Source: Acorus gramineus (lineage: Eukaryota; Streptophyta; Magnoliopsida; Acorales; Acoraceae). From it: a stretch of DNA of 64,000 nt. The stretch's first letter is position 1, and the number at the start of each line of letters is the position of its first letter. The notes beneath the pieces were generated by a model. It had not been told where the DNA came from. It searched no databases and saw only the letters and a program-made list of their open reading frames with translations. This document shows, piece after piece, positions 26,118 to 39,181 of the stretch. The DNA is taken from contig CM060853.1 of NCBI GenBank assembly GCA_030737835.1, forward strand, positions 17,914,895 through 17,978,894, in the 5' to 3' direction. Made by a program: the position numbers and the translations under genes.

Positions 26118-26271
26118 CTCTCCCTCTCTCTCTCCCTCGCTCACCCGCGGCGCACGTTTAGCTTTAAAGCAATCCGTCTCTTTTAACGTGCGCCGAGCAA
26201 TCTCAACCGTGCATTCGGTGGATCTTTTAAAGCTTTAAAATCCTTGCAAAACCCCTTAAACCCTAGAAACC
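26118..26271. promoter_or_regulatory. Compact bidirectional promoter region
   Basis: Only 154 bp separate the divergent start codons of the RmlD-like gene and the RNA helicase, so the region must hold the core promoter and 5' UTR parts of both. A telo-box AAACCCTA at 26258-26265 lies just upstream of the helicase ATG; telo-boxes are common in plant genes for translation and RNA metabolism. A CT-rich stretch (26104-26140) spans the RmlD-like start. Confidence 0.7.
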
Positions 26272-29200
26272 ATGGCGTCGACGACCGTCCGCCATGGATC
26301 CCGAGAGCTACCGAAGCTCCTCTGGCGACTCTCCGCCGTCCGATCGATGGGGGGCGGGCCGAGGACCTTCCCCGGCGGGGTCTCTAAGTGGCAGTACAAG
26401 CGGATGCACGAGAAGCGGGCGAGGGAGAAGGAGAAGAGGCTCCTGCAGCAGGAGAAGCAGCTCTACGAGGCCAGGTTGCGGTCGGAGATCCGTTCCAAGA
26501 TCATTAATGCGGCCGATGATCGTGCGCCGCCGTCGGATGCCGGGCCGATGTCGCCGAAGGAGCATGTGAAGGCACTCGCCGATCGGTTCATGAAGGCCGG
26601 GGCGGAGGACCTGTGGAACGACGACGATGGACCGGTTGAAGATGGTCCTCCGTTGGGGAAACCTTTGATGAACAACCCGGCCGTCGGTCACGGATCGTGG
26701 CCGTTCATGGGGCGTAGGAGCTATTCGGCTGAGGCCGGGAGGAGGACGAGGCGGTACTTCCCGTCGAGCGATGATGAGGGGGACGAGTCGGAGGAGGAGT
26801 CGAGACCGAAGAGGTTGATCACGAGAGCTGCTCTTGGGGATTACGATAGAGAGACAGAGGCGCAGTCGAGGCAGGGATGGGCGAGACGTGGGGAGGGTAG
26901 GGAAGAATCACTTCTCACTCCGAAGAGGTAACACCAATGAAGAAAATCTGTCCATGGGGTTCTGACATCGTTGGTTATTATGATTATAAAGGCGAATTTG
27001 TTGAATGTATGCGGTTTCTGATATTGGTGTTTGATTGGTTTAGTCTATGTAAAGTAGAGTGACTGTCAAATTGAGATTTGAAAAAAATATTTTTTATTGG
27101 TGTTCGTCTTCTGGTTTGCTTTGGAAATTAGGAAGGAAGCTTTCTTTAAGCTTGTGATGGGTACTTTGTTGATGGAAAATTTGGTTATCTGTTCTTTCTA
27201 GATTTGATGAGTGCGGCATATCGCCATTGACAGTCAAAGCGCTAAATGAAGCCGGCTATGTCCAGATGACATTGGTACAAGGTGCTGCGATTCCACCTTG
27301 CCTGCAGGGTATGTGGGTTGAACACTTTGGGTTGTTTTGGTTTTGTTATTTCCTTCGGTTGATCTTATTTTCTTTTGTTTCTTGCTATTTGATATATCAG
27401 GAATGTGAGATAATAACATCTTGTTCTCAATGTGAACATGATGTATTATGTAGTATATATTTTTGGGTTGCTCATGATTAAAGGGACATGTTCTATGTTC
27501 TCTGTCAATTTAATACCTGCAGCTTATGTCAATAATAACATTCATCCAGTCATGATTCCGTTAATAATCAATTTATAGTTCTGATTGACCTAATGACCTT
27601 CACTGTTGTTATATTGGAAATATTATAGACATAGAATAATGCTAATTATATTTTATTGAATTTGAAGCAGGTAAGGACGCTCTAGTTAAAGCCAGAACAG
27701 GCACAGGGAAAAGCGCAGCATTTTTGGTACATCAGCTGCATTATTTTTTTACTTTCCAGTATGTGTTGTGCTTTTCTTTATTTGAACGCATTGTTGAGGG
27801 AAAAACAGCTTCCTGCTATTGAATCAGTTCTCAAGGCCATGAATAATAATGGAAATGCAAGAGTGCCGCCAATACGTGTTCTGATTATTTGCCCCACAAG
27901 GGAGCTTGCGAGTCAGATCACTGCTGAGGCAAATGTTTTGCTTCGGTATCATGAAGGCATTGGCGCACAGACTCTAATTGGGGGGATAAGATTTAAGGAT
28001 GATCAGAGACGTCTCGAATCACATCCTTCTCAGGTTTTCCTTCTCAACTGTAAAGGTTGTGATCCTTTTCTTTCATCATGGAGTATACTGTATACCCTTG
28101 TTTTGCAGTGTGTGTCATTTAAGAAACTGGAACATTCTTTCTCTGTTGCCCAATCAATTGCTGTGATATCTTGATAAGTTCAATGCATCTAATAATCACA
28201 ACTGTATTGGTAAACTAGATTAAAAAAAAATCACCTCTTCTAAAACAAGCTAATGTACTCTGTAATTTTTCTGCACAGATTATAGTGGCAACCCCTGGCA
28301 GGTTATTGGATCACATTGAGAATAAATCTGGATTCTCCATGCGTCTGATGGGTATAAAACTACTTATACTTGATGAAGCTGACCACCTACTGGATTTGGG
28401 ATTTCGTAAAGATATTGAGAAAATTGTTGATTGTGTTCCACGCCAAAGGCAGTCTTTACTATTTTCTGCTACAGTGCCTCAAGAGGTGAGGTTCTTGATC
28501 CACATGAAATTGGCGTACCATCTGTTGTATTATTTACATTCTATATTCAAGATTTCAGGATAAGCTCATGCATGACACAAGTTTAAATTAGCAAACTGCA
28601 GGTTCGTCGGATCTCTCAAGTTGTTTTAAAAAGGGAACACTCTTATATCGATACAGTTGGTATCGGTCATGATACTCATGCAAAGGTGTGTGAGTTCTCC
28701 ATTAATGTTGTTAGTTGACCTCACCATCATTTTTGCATAAAATTACTGTTAAAAACCATTGTCCATATGTAGTAGTATTGGGGACCCTTTTCCAGAAAGA
28801 AAGAAATTGCAGGCTATTGTTGATTTACCGGAGTTGCAACCTTGAATTAACTTTAAACACCACCCACCACACCCCCCCCCCCCCCCACCCAAAAAAAAAG
28901 AAAAAAAAGAAAAGAAGAAAGACTGGTAGCTTTGTTTAATGGCATCTGATTTTACCTGTCTGTAGAACTCGAGCACTGTCAAATACATATTGAACTAAAA
29001 AGGATGATGATCCAAGGATTTGTGTAATGGTTTTGGAAATTGTATTGGTAATTGGCCGACCATGACATGATATGTGGCACAATTCTTTCTGTATTGGCTA
29101 ATATGCTTTCTACACATACTTATTTGACTCTATGTTTCTTGCAATTTGGGCTTTGATTTGTGGTTTACAATACCTAGAGTTTCAAAGGGTCTCATCCAAA

Positions 29201-32200
29201 AGGTTCGGATTCTGCTGGAGACTGGAGTTGATATAGACCTCTAATGAGATTGGTTCTTTGATAAAGAGTCTGAATGTCTGGACGTTTAATGATGTTGCAA
29301 CACAGTATTTGTTATGGTTATATTATTAGATTAATAATATAGTAGATATTTTAAATTTATCTTGAAAATATCTAAAAATTTAATCTTATTCTTACCAGTG
29401 GTTAACATATCCTATCCCTTCCCTGCACTACAATTTGCATTTTTCTCAAAATTTGCATGAACCATACTGCGAAAGGCTTGGTTCTTACCAGTGTTTGCAT
29501 GCCTTGTATTTTTCAAGTACATACACTTACTCTAGAAAACATCTTGATTTTATCTTGTGAACTATTCTCTTAGGACATATATCCTCCCTATAATGGATCA
29601 CGATTACACCAGTTAGCCTCCCTCTTTTTAATTACATTGAACCCATATTTGAGTCCGCAACATGTTGTCCTGTGGTCCGTTACAAAATCTATATAGCAGG
29701 AGAGGGAAAAAAATGTGTGCCTTGAAAAAATATATGTGTGTGTGTGTGTGTGTGTGATTGTGTGGATCATACTTGACATTCAGCATACCACAATTGTATT
29801 TGTAAATTATCAGATGGTGTCCTTTTTTAGAGATACTACTTTTTTTAAAATAGAAGATTGGAACATCTTATTGATTAAAAGTGCCACCAAACAAAAAGAA
29901 GCTGAGGGATCCCAGTACAAATTTATGAGAAGAAAATACAAGAGAATGATAGAAAGCAAGGACTCTGGGATAGTAAGACCCAATTAAATCTACCCCTAAA
30001 ATTCACCTCCCAAACCAAGAACTACACATGATGGTAGAAGGTGTCTCCACAGGCAGTTATTGCAATTACCCAAGATCTAAGCATTGAGGATATAGCTGCT
30101 CATGTGTTTAGATGGTAGAAGGTGTACTAGACATTTAGAGATAATACCATACTCTCCTTCCCTCCCATGTTCATGAAGGCATTTTGCCTTGTCGCAGGTT
30201 CTGCAATTGTATCTTGTCGCACCACATGAACTGCATTTTCAAATGGTGTATCATCTTCTGAAGGAACATATCATGCGAGACATTGATTACAAGGTGCAGC
30301 ATCCCAACTCCTAGTGTTATTGTTCCATGGGAACTTTACGGTTTCTAACTTATCCATATTGTGCTTAGGTTATTGTTTTCTGCTCGACTGCCATGGTGAC
30401 ATCACTTGTGTTCCAATATCTTCGGGAGTTGAAGATGAATGTCAGAGAAATGCACTCCAAAAAGCCTCAACTTTATCGTACCCATGTATCTGATGAGTTT
30501 CGGGAATCTAAAAGATTGATCCTTGTAACATCAGATGTTTCAGCTCGTGGAATAAATTATCCTGATGTTACTTTAGTGATTCAGGTAAGGATATAACATT
30601 ATGTTGGTGCTGATGGAAAGGTTTTTAAGGACTTTATAATTCAGATATTCCTTTAAATTGGAGATACTCAAAGTGCTAGGGCTGGGTGAGTTCAGGGACA
30701 TCAATGTGCATTTATGCCTACAGAATAATAATAAGCAGTCTAATTATGGTAGGGGTTTATAAATGGAATTCATATGGGATTCAATCAGCATTTATCACAT
30801 GTTCTTGGGGGGTCTTTTTTACATGCCATCTTGATATTCCTTAGGGGTTCTTCTGCTGCTTTTGTGCCTGTCTGGTAACTATGGAAGTTCAATGACATTA
30901 GGTGGGAATTCCTTCAGACCGTGAACAATATATACATCGTCTAGGACGGACTGGACGACAGGGGAAAGATGGTAAAGGCATCCTGTTACTTGCTCCGTGG
31001 GAAGAATATTTCTTGGACGAAATAAAAGATCTCCCCATCAAGAAGGCTCCTTTACCTGAGCTAAATCCAGATTTGAAGCTAAAGGTTTGTGACATTCTCT
31101 CATTGAGCAGTTTTGTTGCAATCAAAAGGAATTTCTTTTATATGTGTATATACACATGTCCTTACATCTATCATATATATGGTGTGTATATAATGATTAG
31201 GACATTGACTGCATTCCAGTTCATTATAAGCTCTAAAACAAGCTTGTCTTCACTTTGGGTAACCCCGGACAAAATAGGTGAAAAGTTACATTTAGTGAAG
31301 TATGCCTATAAAGTCCTGCAACCTTATTGTTTGTCCTCTGGCTTATGAGAGCCGACCCTCCTGTTTGTGCTTGTACAGCTTGATATTACAGTTCATTATA
31401 AGGTCTAAATAAGCTTGTCTTCAGTTTGGGAACCACCGGACAAAATAGTTGAAAAGTTGCATTCACCAAAGAAACTCTATAATGTTTGGGAACCACCGGA
31501 CAAAATAGTTGAAAAGTTGCATTCACCAAAGAAACTCTATAATGTCCTGCAATTATACTATTTGCCCTCTGGCTTATGAAAGCCAACCCTCCTGTATGGG
31601 CTTGTACAGCTTGATAGTCAATCTCATTATAAGCTCTGAAATAAGCTTATCCTCACTTTGGGAACTCCCAGGACAGGTAAAAGGTTACATCTCTACTGAC
31701 TACCAAAAAAAAAAACAAAGGTTACATCTCTACTGAAAAATCTCTATAATATCCTGCACCCTTATCATTTGTTGGCCTGTGGCTTATGAAATCCAACCCT
31801 TATGAATGTGCTTGTACAGCTTGATATTCTATTTGAAATCGTTTGATCCCAAAAATAATGTTATGCATGTATGTGTAGTTTGCATTCAACACCTACAAAT
31901 GCATCATGTGTTCTGAACACCCCAACATCACCAATACGGATTATGGAATGAACTTCCTATCTCGGGGAATGGGACATATAGACTTGCATTACAAGTTCTA
32001 CTGGTGATCCATATATATTATAGGTCACATTTTCTCTTCATCTTGTAATAGCCGCATGTGTATTTTATTTTCTAGAGTAAAAATGGCAGCGCCCATTCTT
32101 AATTATTTTTTGGGGGGTCTGAAACAAATATAGATAGGTTCATGGTTATGATTTCACATGCAGGTGCACATTCTTCATCAACTACTACACTTATTTCTGC

Positions 32201-32483
32201 TCATCCGAATAAAAAGATTAATAACATTTACTTCTTGAACATGGTTGCACAGATCGAAGAATCGATGGGAAAGATCGACATTAGCGTCAAAGAAGCGGCA
32301 TATCATGCATGGCTTGGCTATTATAACTCCATCAGAGAGATAGGAAGGGATAAAACAATGCTGGCGGAACTGGCAAATGGTTTTTGTGCATCGATTGGCT
32401 TGCAGGAGCCCCCTTCTCTTTTTAGGAAAACAGCGGTGAAAATGGGGTTGAGACATGTCCCAGGCATCCGTATACGGCAGTAG
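26272..32483 (+). CDS. DEAD-box ATP-dependent RNA helicase (plant RH26/RH31/RH48 group)
   Basis: ATP-dependent RNA helicase; relatives in this group are predicted to be organellar or nuclear RNA-remodelling enzymes. Exons: 26272-26927, 27202-27308, 27671-27726, 27809-28033, 28279-28485, 28602-28685, 30198-30293, 30369-30584, 30902-31084, 32253-32483. The total is 2061 nt, 686 aa. The start has a good context (ACCATGGC). The first 219 residues form a charged, low-complexity extension with a basic, Arg-rich start that could act as an organelle-targeting signal. Core motifs follow: Q-motif region (about 220-250), motif I ARTGTGKS (262-269), PTREL (302-306), TPGR (353-356), DEAD (380-383), SAT (411-413), motif V SDVSARGIN (532-540) and motif VI HRLGRTGR (561-568). 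Oddity: motif V reads ARGIN where the family usually has ARGxD. The C-terminal 76 residues match the conserved tail of this group. Exon 1 is very GC-rich, unlike the later exons. Confidence 0.95.
28871..28920. repeat. C-homopolymer followed by A/G-rich tract in helicase intron 6
   Basis: A run of about 16 C (28871-28886) is followed by an A-rich, G-interrupted tract to about 28920. It is low-complexity intronic sequence with no coding content, likely length-variable and error-prone in sequencing. Confidence 0.85.
29731..29757. repeat. (TG)n microsatellite in helicase intron 6
   Basis: About ten TG units in a row following ATATA, inside the 1.5-kb intron 6 (28686-30197). Confidence 0.9.
31219..31826. 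repeat. Imperfect tandem repeat cluster in helicase intron 9
   Basis: Three units of roughly 165-225 bp share the order TTCATTATAAG-, AAGCTTGTCTTCA-, GGACAAAATAG-, CTCTGGCTTATGA- and GCTTGTACAGCTTGAT. Units begin near 31219, 31388 and 31622. The middle unit contains a perfect 60-bp tandem duplication (31427-31486 and 31487-31546). The unit has no open frame and no recognised family. Confidence 0.85.
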
Positions 32484-33577
32484 ACCTTTTTATTCGAGCT
32501 GGTCATCTCCTCTTGCAATGTCAGATGCTGCTTCTATTCAGTGAGTATTGGAGACAAGTCATTTTTTGTAAAAATTTAGTCTTTAATTGTGATGCTCCTT
32601 CCTTGAGAAAGAAAACATGTAAGAATATAAATATGTTGTGCCCCGTAATTGTAAAATTGTCTCGAATTGTTATTACCTCCCTCTTGTGGTGGTGGGTATT
32701 TGGGATACTTAGGAGTGGGATCATATATGGTTCTTGTTTTGTTCTAACAAGATGATTGTACAGTGAAAAGATGTGGGAGCATTGCAATAATTGGTTACTG
32801 TTGTAAGAAGTTGATGCACTCAAGTTTGTTGAAGCTTAAATTTATAGATTATAGATTTTAATTTTTTTGATAAGCAATTGACATGTTTGTTGTTGTTATT
32901 GAAAAACAGAGAATAAGAAGTGGTGGATGTTTATTAGAATAAGTTGTAAAACAGTTTTTTACTATGTAATTGTTAGAAATATCTCTTTCAAATATAGAAG
33001 TTAAATCTGATTTAATTTATGTTTAATATACGAAATGATTTTATTTATAAAATTAGTTTTATAAATATTTAAAAGACACACTGATCAAATATTCAACATA
33101 CATAAATAACTTCAAATTATAAATGGTTCTTCAGAACTAATGAAAATAATAGAGTTTTTTTTTTTTAAAACGGTAGACAAAATAATGGAATATTTTTAGT
33201 AGGTGATGATGATGACCGACTTGTTCTCCATTAACATTAATAATATGTAACGAACTCTTTTTAGTAGGTGACGATGATGTACTGAATGAAATGGTTGGTA
33301 GCATGTTCTACCTTCTTTAAAAAAAAAACATTAAATAATATATAATTTTTTTTAATGAAATCATGAATTCCATGTTAATAGAGAATTTGAAATCACAAAA
33401 AAATAAAACTTATCATAATTAACAAAAAAAAAACACAATTGAAATATTCTAGATACAATCTAAATTTTATCCCAAAAAAGGGCTACAATCCCAATTATCA
33501 ACATTTTTTTTTTCATTTCCCATGGTGTTTTTGAAAGATAAGAGGAAAAGTTAGAGGAGGCGAAAAGACTTGGACAT
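32484..33577. other. 3' flank of the helicase and gene-poor spacer
   Basis: The first few hundred bases should be helicase 3' UTR. The rest is AT-rich with poly-A/T runs. A short direct repeat around TTTTTAGTAGGTGA occurs near 33196 and 33259. No gene seen. Confidence 0.5.
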
Positions 33578-33586
33578 TAGTAAATA

Positions 33587-34554
33587 GAGTTAAAAACATC
33601 TAAGTTTTTACCAACACTTATATAAACCCACATAAATCCTTATAAACTTAGGGTAGGATTAGGATATATATGTCTCCGGCTCTCCCCAGACATAAAAAAT
33701 GTCTTATAAATCTTCACTATTAACTGTTATTAACTCACCCAAGGTTAGAATTAACTATGAGCATAATTTGACTATTAAACCCTCCAAACATTAAAAACCC
33801 TTTCATATGTGATTTCTGTTGAATCTTATGACGAGAGAGGTCTCCGGCAGAGTTACGGGTTATCCTCACCAAGCTTTCCTCCAACCTTTTAACACATTTT
33901 GTTCAGATATTCATGCAAATTAAGATTTTCTTTTTTTAATCGAATGAAGACCAGCACCTACAAGTCCCCAGAAGGTGTCTGTCGATGCCTGCATAGTCAC
34001 AAATCCCATCTGGCTTTGATCTCTTCCATGCAATCTGCCGATTCTTCTTTTTAATTCGGATCATCTTGAATAATATTGAATATGAATATTTAGATTGAAA
34101 TCGATTTACATAATCTTTCTTATACATAAAAAACCCTAATTGATCTAATAAAACATGATGATTAATAGAATTATTATTCACATTGCATGATGATTAACAT
34201 AGAAATAACATTTTATTATAATCAATGGTTGAGAATGGGTTGAAGGGGGGAGATGAATGCAAGAGAGGAAGATTAAAATTAAAGCGAGAGAAAAGTGAAA
34301 ATGAGTTGAATGACAAAATAGTCATTTAAAAGAACTTATATGTTTTTTTCAATATTTATGGGGACTTATACGAATGTTTAATTTCATATGGATGGAATAT
34401 TTTGATAATATTATGTTAATTTGGAAGGAGATTTAATTCAAAGATTAAATTGATTAACTATAACAGTTTAAAGTATGTGTATAGTCCTACCACAAATTTG
34501 TAAGGATTTATATGGGTTTATATATGTTTATAAATACTTAAATATCTTTAACCC
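33587..34554. mobile_element. Mutator-type non-autonomous TIR element with 9-bp target duplication
   Basis: Terminal inverted repeats of about 85 bp: the left end GAGTTAAAAACATCTAAG pairs with the inverted right end GGGTTAAAGATATTTAAG, both continuing through ATATAAACCCAYATAAATCC. Identical 9-bp flanks TAGTAAATA at 33578-33586 and 34555-34563 are a target-site duplication of Mutator length. The 968-bp interior shows no transposase. Confidence 0.88.
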
Positions 34555-35003
34555 TAGTAAATAAAGTGAATGGTGGTTATGTCTTAAAGAATTTTTTTTT
34601 AAAATAATCCATAAATTATAATATGAAAAGCACCCCTAACCTAGCTTAGAGATTATGATTTTTTAAGCTATTTTTAACTTAAATAAGTTCCAATAAATTT
34701 AAACAAACATGCAACAACTGTTTATATTAAGCTAAAAGTTATAATATCCAACTTATAAGTTTTAATAAATATGTACTCAATCTGTTTTGCAATCTTATTT
34801 GTAGTCTAAAAGTGGTCTCACGATCATTTATACCCTCCATAAAGTGTATATTTGATAGTGTAGTATATACTTCATTAGGGTAGTTTTTTTTTTTTTTTTT
34901 GTCAAAGAGAAAAAAATATGCTAGTTTATCTTAACATAATTTTATTATTATACATGGATTCATTTTATTAGGTATAATTTTGTGAAGAATCTAAATTTTA
35001 TTA

Positions 35004-36003
35004 GGGAAATTAATTTAAGGTGATAAGGAAAACCTTTTATTTATTTTTAAGTCCTCAAACATTTTAACTTATCTTTAAATCTGTTGAAAACTTATTTGTG
35101 AGTCCTTCCATGCAATAGAGGTTATTTTTTACTCATTTTTTTTCACTTTTACCCTCTCTTCATCTCCTCTTTCTCTCCCCCCCCCCCCCCCCCCCCCCCA
35201 ACACACACACATACCTCCTCCTTCTTGCGTGCCCTCTCGTCACCTCCTCCCTCCAATCATATTGTCCCTCCCGTCAAACGATATACTTTGTTTTAAGGAT
35301 ACTGTTATATCCAGCCCCATTTTCAACATTAATTCTAATTTACATGTGTTTCAAATTTTTTAAAAATAATATACCTTATCTAATAAGATACATGTTTTTA
35401 TAAAAAATGAAGCATATACTCCAATGAATTATATGGATACATTTATAAAAAATATAAAAAAATTCTTTCGAAGCATATGCCTTGTTAACATGAGCATATG
35501 CGTCGTTAATTTTATATCAATGCATATAAGACTGGAATTAGAGCTGGAAATGGATCTAGGTGTAACGATGCCCTTGTTTTAATTTATGAACATGTGTCTT
35601 TATTAAGTCCATATTGGTTTGTATGAACTTAATATATTCTCATGAAAATGATTATACATTATAATCATAAGAATGATGTACTATATTGTGTGAGTTTGAA
35701 TTTATTCCTAAAGTTTTCGTCTTTTAAATTATGTGCGTAGTGTGTATAACAGTGTACATGTATTGCATAAGCATAATGGTATATATAGGCAATGTTTAAC
35801 AGTATATACAGAATATTTAGCGGTGTACATAGAGGAAAAGGAGGGGTAAAAATTGACTAGTCTAACAAGTGAACTATCAACTACATGTTAGTCAAGAGGA
35901 CCTAAAAATAATACACAATGGGTTTGGGAACTTAAAAATAAGTTCAGATGCTTTACTTAAACTAATTTAAGGGTATCTAGGAGGACCCAGAATTAATTTT
36001 CCC
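35004..36003. mobile_element. Mutator-type non-autonomous TIR element, 1 kb
   Basis: Termini GGGAAATTAATT (left) and GGGAAAATTAATT (inverted right), with further matching around CTTATTTTTAAGT. The 9-bp flanks ATTTTATTA (34995-35003) and ATTTTAGTA (36004-36012) differ by one base. A poly-C tract of about 22 bases (35178-35199) followed by an ACAC run lies inside. No transposase frame was seen. Confidence 0.7.
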
Positions 36004-36012
36004 ATTTTAGTA

Positions 36013-37735
36013 CATTTTGTGGTTTCACTGTATTCCTGTCCAAATGTTTAGAATGAAAAACTTAAAATATCATTACTAACTATATTTAAAAATTAAGTTA
36101 TGTTGTTTGTGCATGGAAAATGACAAATACTTATAACAACCATGTATAAAATTAAGGGTGATTAATTTGTCTTTATGATTATTTATAGGGACTGCAATGT
36201 GTACACAATTTAATGTAAAAGTCTTTTAGGGGCAATTTTATCTTTTGCATGGACTAATTTGTCATTATGACTGTTTATAAGTATTTCAATGTCTACACAA
36301 TTATATGTGATGAAATATTCTAGGAATATTCCGTTAAGTTTGGATGGAAATTTAACTCAGGGATGATAATTGAGTTTTTCTGAGTTTTCAGGGACTCGTA
36401 CGTCTGTCCCAATTTTAATAGGGACTTATATGGATTTTTCCATGTTTGGAGGGAATTTAACCTTAAAATTAAACACAAAACAAGAGTAATATCCCAATAG
36501 CATAATGTTAATAAAAAATGAAATAACAATTTTTCAGAAAATACAATATCATGCTTATTTAATATCTATATTGCAACCCAAATTAACACAGCGAGAGAGA
36601 AAAAAGAAGCCGAAGGGTTTATTTTATTTAATGTAATTAACTGAGGTAGAAGAGCATCTCCAGTAGTCCTCCAAATCTTCAAATTAAATTTGACCATCCA
36701 AATTTGAAATGGATTCGGAGGCCACTTTCAAAACAATTTTTTTATTTTTAAAATATTTAAAATCTCCCCAAACACATTTAAAATTTCCTTTTATGTCATT
36801 TTTCATTTTATACATTAAGTACTTCAACATTGTGTATATTTAGATCCACTAATCTATTTTTAATAAAAATAATATTGTTAGAAAGATCTTGCCTAAATCT
36901 TCAAAATGAGACTTAATAACCATGAAAAATGAAATCCATTAGAATTGAACTCTTCAAATGATAAAATCTGATAAGTGGGATTTTGATTCCACTCAATTTT
37001 TAGATTTTGATAAAATATCACCAACCAAACATAACTCAATATTAATTTTCAAACAGGAACAATGTTTTGGATTGTGCTGTTTGTTTGGCGGTTCTAGTAA
37101 TCTAATATACATTATTTTATCAAAATACATGACTTTTATTTATTTTTTTCATGTGAAACTATGTACTTTCTTAACTCTTATTAACAACCGAGGCAGCGAT
37201 CCTCATTTTATATATATAAAAAAAAAAGGGACGGCAGTCCTTGTTGACAATAACGTTTCAACTTCTACTCCAACTCATTTTTAAAATTTTAGTCAACATT
37301 TTAATATGAGATTAATCGTACCAAAAGACAAAAAAAAATATTAAGTATATATTTCATTTCTTATATATGAAAAAGTACATGGCTTCACCGCTTCAAAAAA
37401 ATATGAAAATATAAATAATTAAAAAAAAAAAAAATTAACTAAAAGTGCTTTTCCAACTACACTGCATCATATATCAACTCAAATTTAATATCTATATATT
37501 GACCTCTATTTTATTTTGAAATAATATTTTCTTGTATTTTAGTACTTCTTAAGTAATTCATTATCATAGGTTTTTAAAATTATTATTTTATTTTTATTTT
37601 CACCCATATTATGCAGAGATTTAAATCTATTTTAAATGTATTTAATATCTTTCGGTTTTATTATAATTAAATTTATATAATAAACGTTATACTGATTTAA
37701 AATTCAATGAATAAAAGAATGAATATTCAATTCTG
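36013..37735. other. AT-rich spacer without recognised genes
   Basis: No coding sequence supported. A GAGCATCTCC motif near 36654 resembles the end of the Harbinger-type MITEs found elsewhere in the window, but a matching second end was not convincing. Confidence 0.45.
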
Positions 37736-39181
37736 GGGAATCTCTAATGTACGTACAAGTCTCATTTTAGAATAGATCTAGATGAAGTTATGCTTTTGAA
37801 GGAGTCAATCCTTGACGTCCACATTTTTTTTTTCTCTCCCAAGCCACCTAGTTTGAACTTTGAAAAGAGACTGTATATGGGAAGCGAGAATGAGTTAGAG
37901 AGCTTTGTTTAGATGCATTTCAAATATGAGAAGAAAAAAAAACCCTTTCAATGTAATCACTGAACCAGAAACGCCAACGCAGGTTTTTTGTTTGGTTTGG
38001 AGGTGACATTTCACCGCTTCTGTCAAAATGGGCGTCCTCGACGCAACCACCCCAAATGAGACCTTTGGGACTATTTGAATGTATGTTGTGGAACTCTGTG
38101 TTTGTAATGGTGGGAAGTCAAACTCTTATGTGGGCGCGTTAAAAATGATGTCCATCACATACTCGTTAATATTATGAACACGAGACTAGCATATTATCTA
38201 AACACCCCTACAATGGTTTGTTTTAAAAAGAGGATATTTCACCAAATGAGGAGGGGAAAATAATGTATATCTCCGTACAGTTGTTTTATTTTATTATATT
38301 TATCGAAGCGTTGTTTTGAGACGTTGACATATTGATATTTTTTTAATATGATAAACGTGGAACATCAAAAGTGTGGTGTTTTGGACACAAGAGGTTTTTT
38401 GATTAGGTGATATCATGTTTCACTGCTTCTACGCCGAAGATGCACCTACAACGCCCTTAGGTTGGATTGTCATTCATTTATTATACTTAATTTATAGACG
38501 CCAGTCAAGTCAATTATCAATATGTCCTTAATGAATACTATGTATATATACCAAAATTTATAGGCCATGACTTGAAAATCAATTAATATTATAATATTTA
38601 ATATCATTTTTTAAAATGTTGGCTGAGATGAATTATAAAAATGAGTTTACGTGCAAGTTGAAACGTTAGTAGTCTGTTTATGAAATGTGTCTTCTGATTG
38701 ACCTACTACGATGTCACCAAAATTGTAAAGATGACTCAAATCCAAATGAAAAAAATGCAAAACGATAAGCCAACCAAAGTTTTTATTTTATTTACAATCT
38801 TGTATCATTAACACAATATATAAATTTGTTTAATATAATATATATTATATTGTCTTAATATATATTTTATTAAAAATATAAAAATTTACTCATTTTATAT
38901 AAATCTTAATATACATCATTTTACCGGGCCACCAAATATTAAAATATATATATATATATTCAACTATATATTTTATTTTTAATAAAAAAAATGTAATTAC
39001 ATTAGTTAAGCATGTGCTGTTAAAAGATAGTCAGAATGTGTTTGGCTGGTTTGAAAGCAACATTTTTCAAGAAAAAAGAAATCATGCACACAGAAAATCC
39101 ATACATCAAACACCATATATATATCCTGTCAATAAAGCCTACTATCACCCAACTTCAAGGCATACAATACTTGCTGAACCC
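37736..39181. other. Upstream region of SDR copy A
   Basis: 37736-37860 and 38497-38550 match the region 43453-43650 between copies A and B, showing that this flank was duplicated with the gene. The roughly 620 bp between these blocks (about 37862-38485) are absent from the other copy. They contain a direct repeat of about 60 bp (37985-38025 and 38393-38435, around GGTTTTTTG and TTTCACYGCTTCT). A strictly AT-rich stretch precedes the gene. Confidence 0.6.

Noticed and set aside
26118-26144. Upstream GTG-initiated extension of the RmlD-like protein
   Set aside because: Nuclear plant genes rarely start at GTG, and the ATG at 26117 directly precedes the Rossmann strand as in relatives.
26308-26691. 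Antisense and alternate frames over helicase exon 1
   Set aside because: The GC-rich exon is open in several frames; only the MASTTVRHG frame splices into the DEAD-box core.
29830-30120. Possible LINE fragment in helicase intron 6
   Set aside because: The sequence looks exapted or repeat-like but has no poly-A, target duplication or recognisable reverse transcriptase.
36654-36953. Possible further Harbinger-type MITE (GAGCATCTCC end)
   Set aside because: The proposed right end matches poorly and the flanking trinucleotides do not agree.
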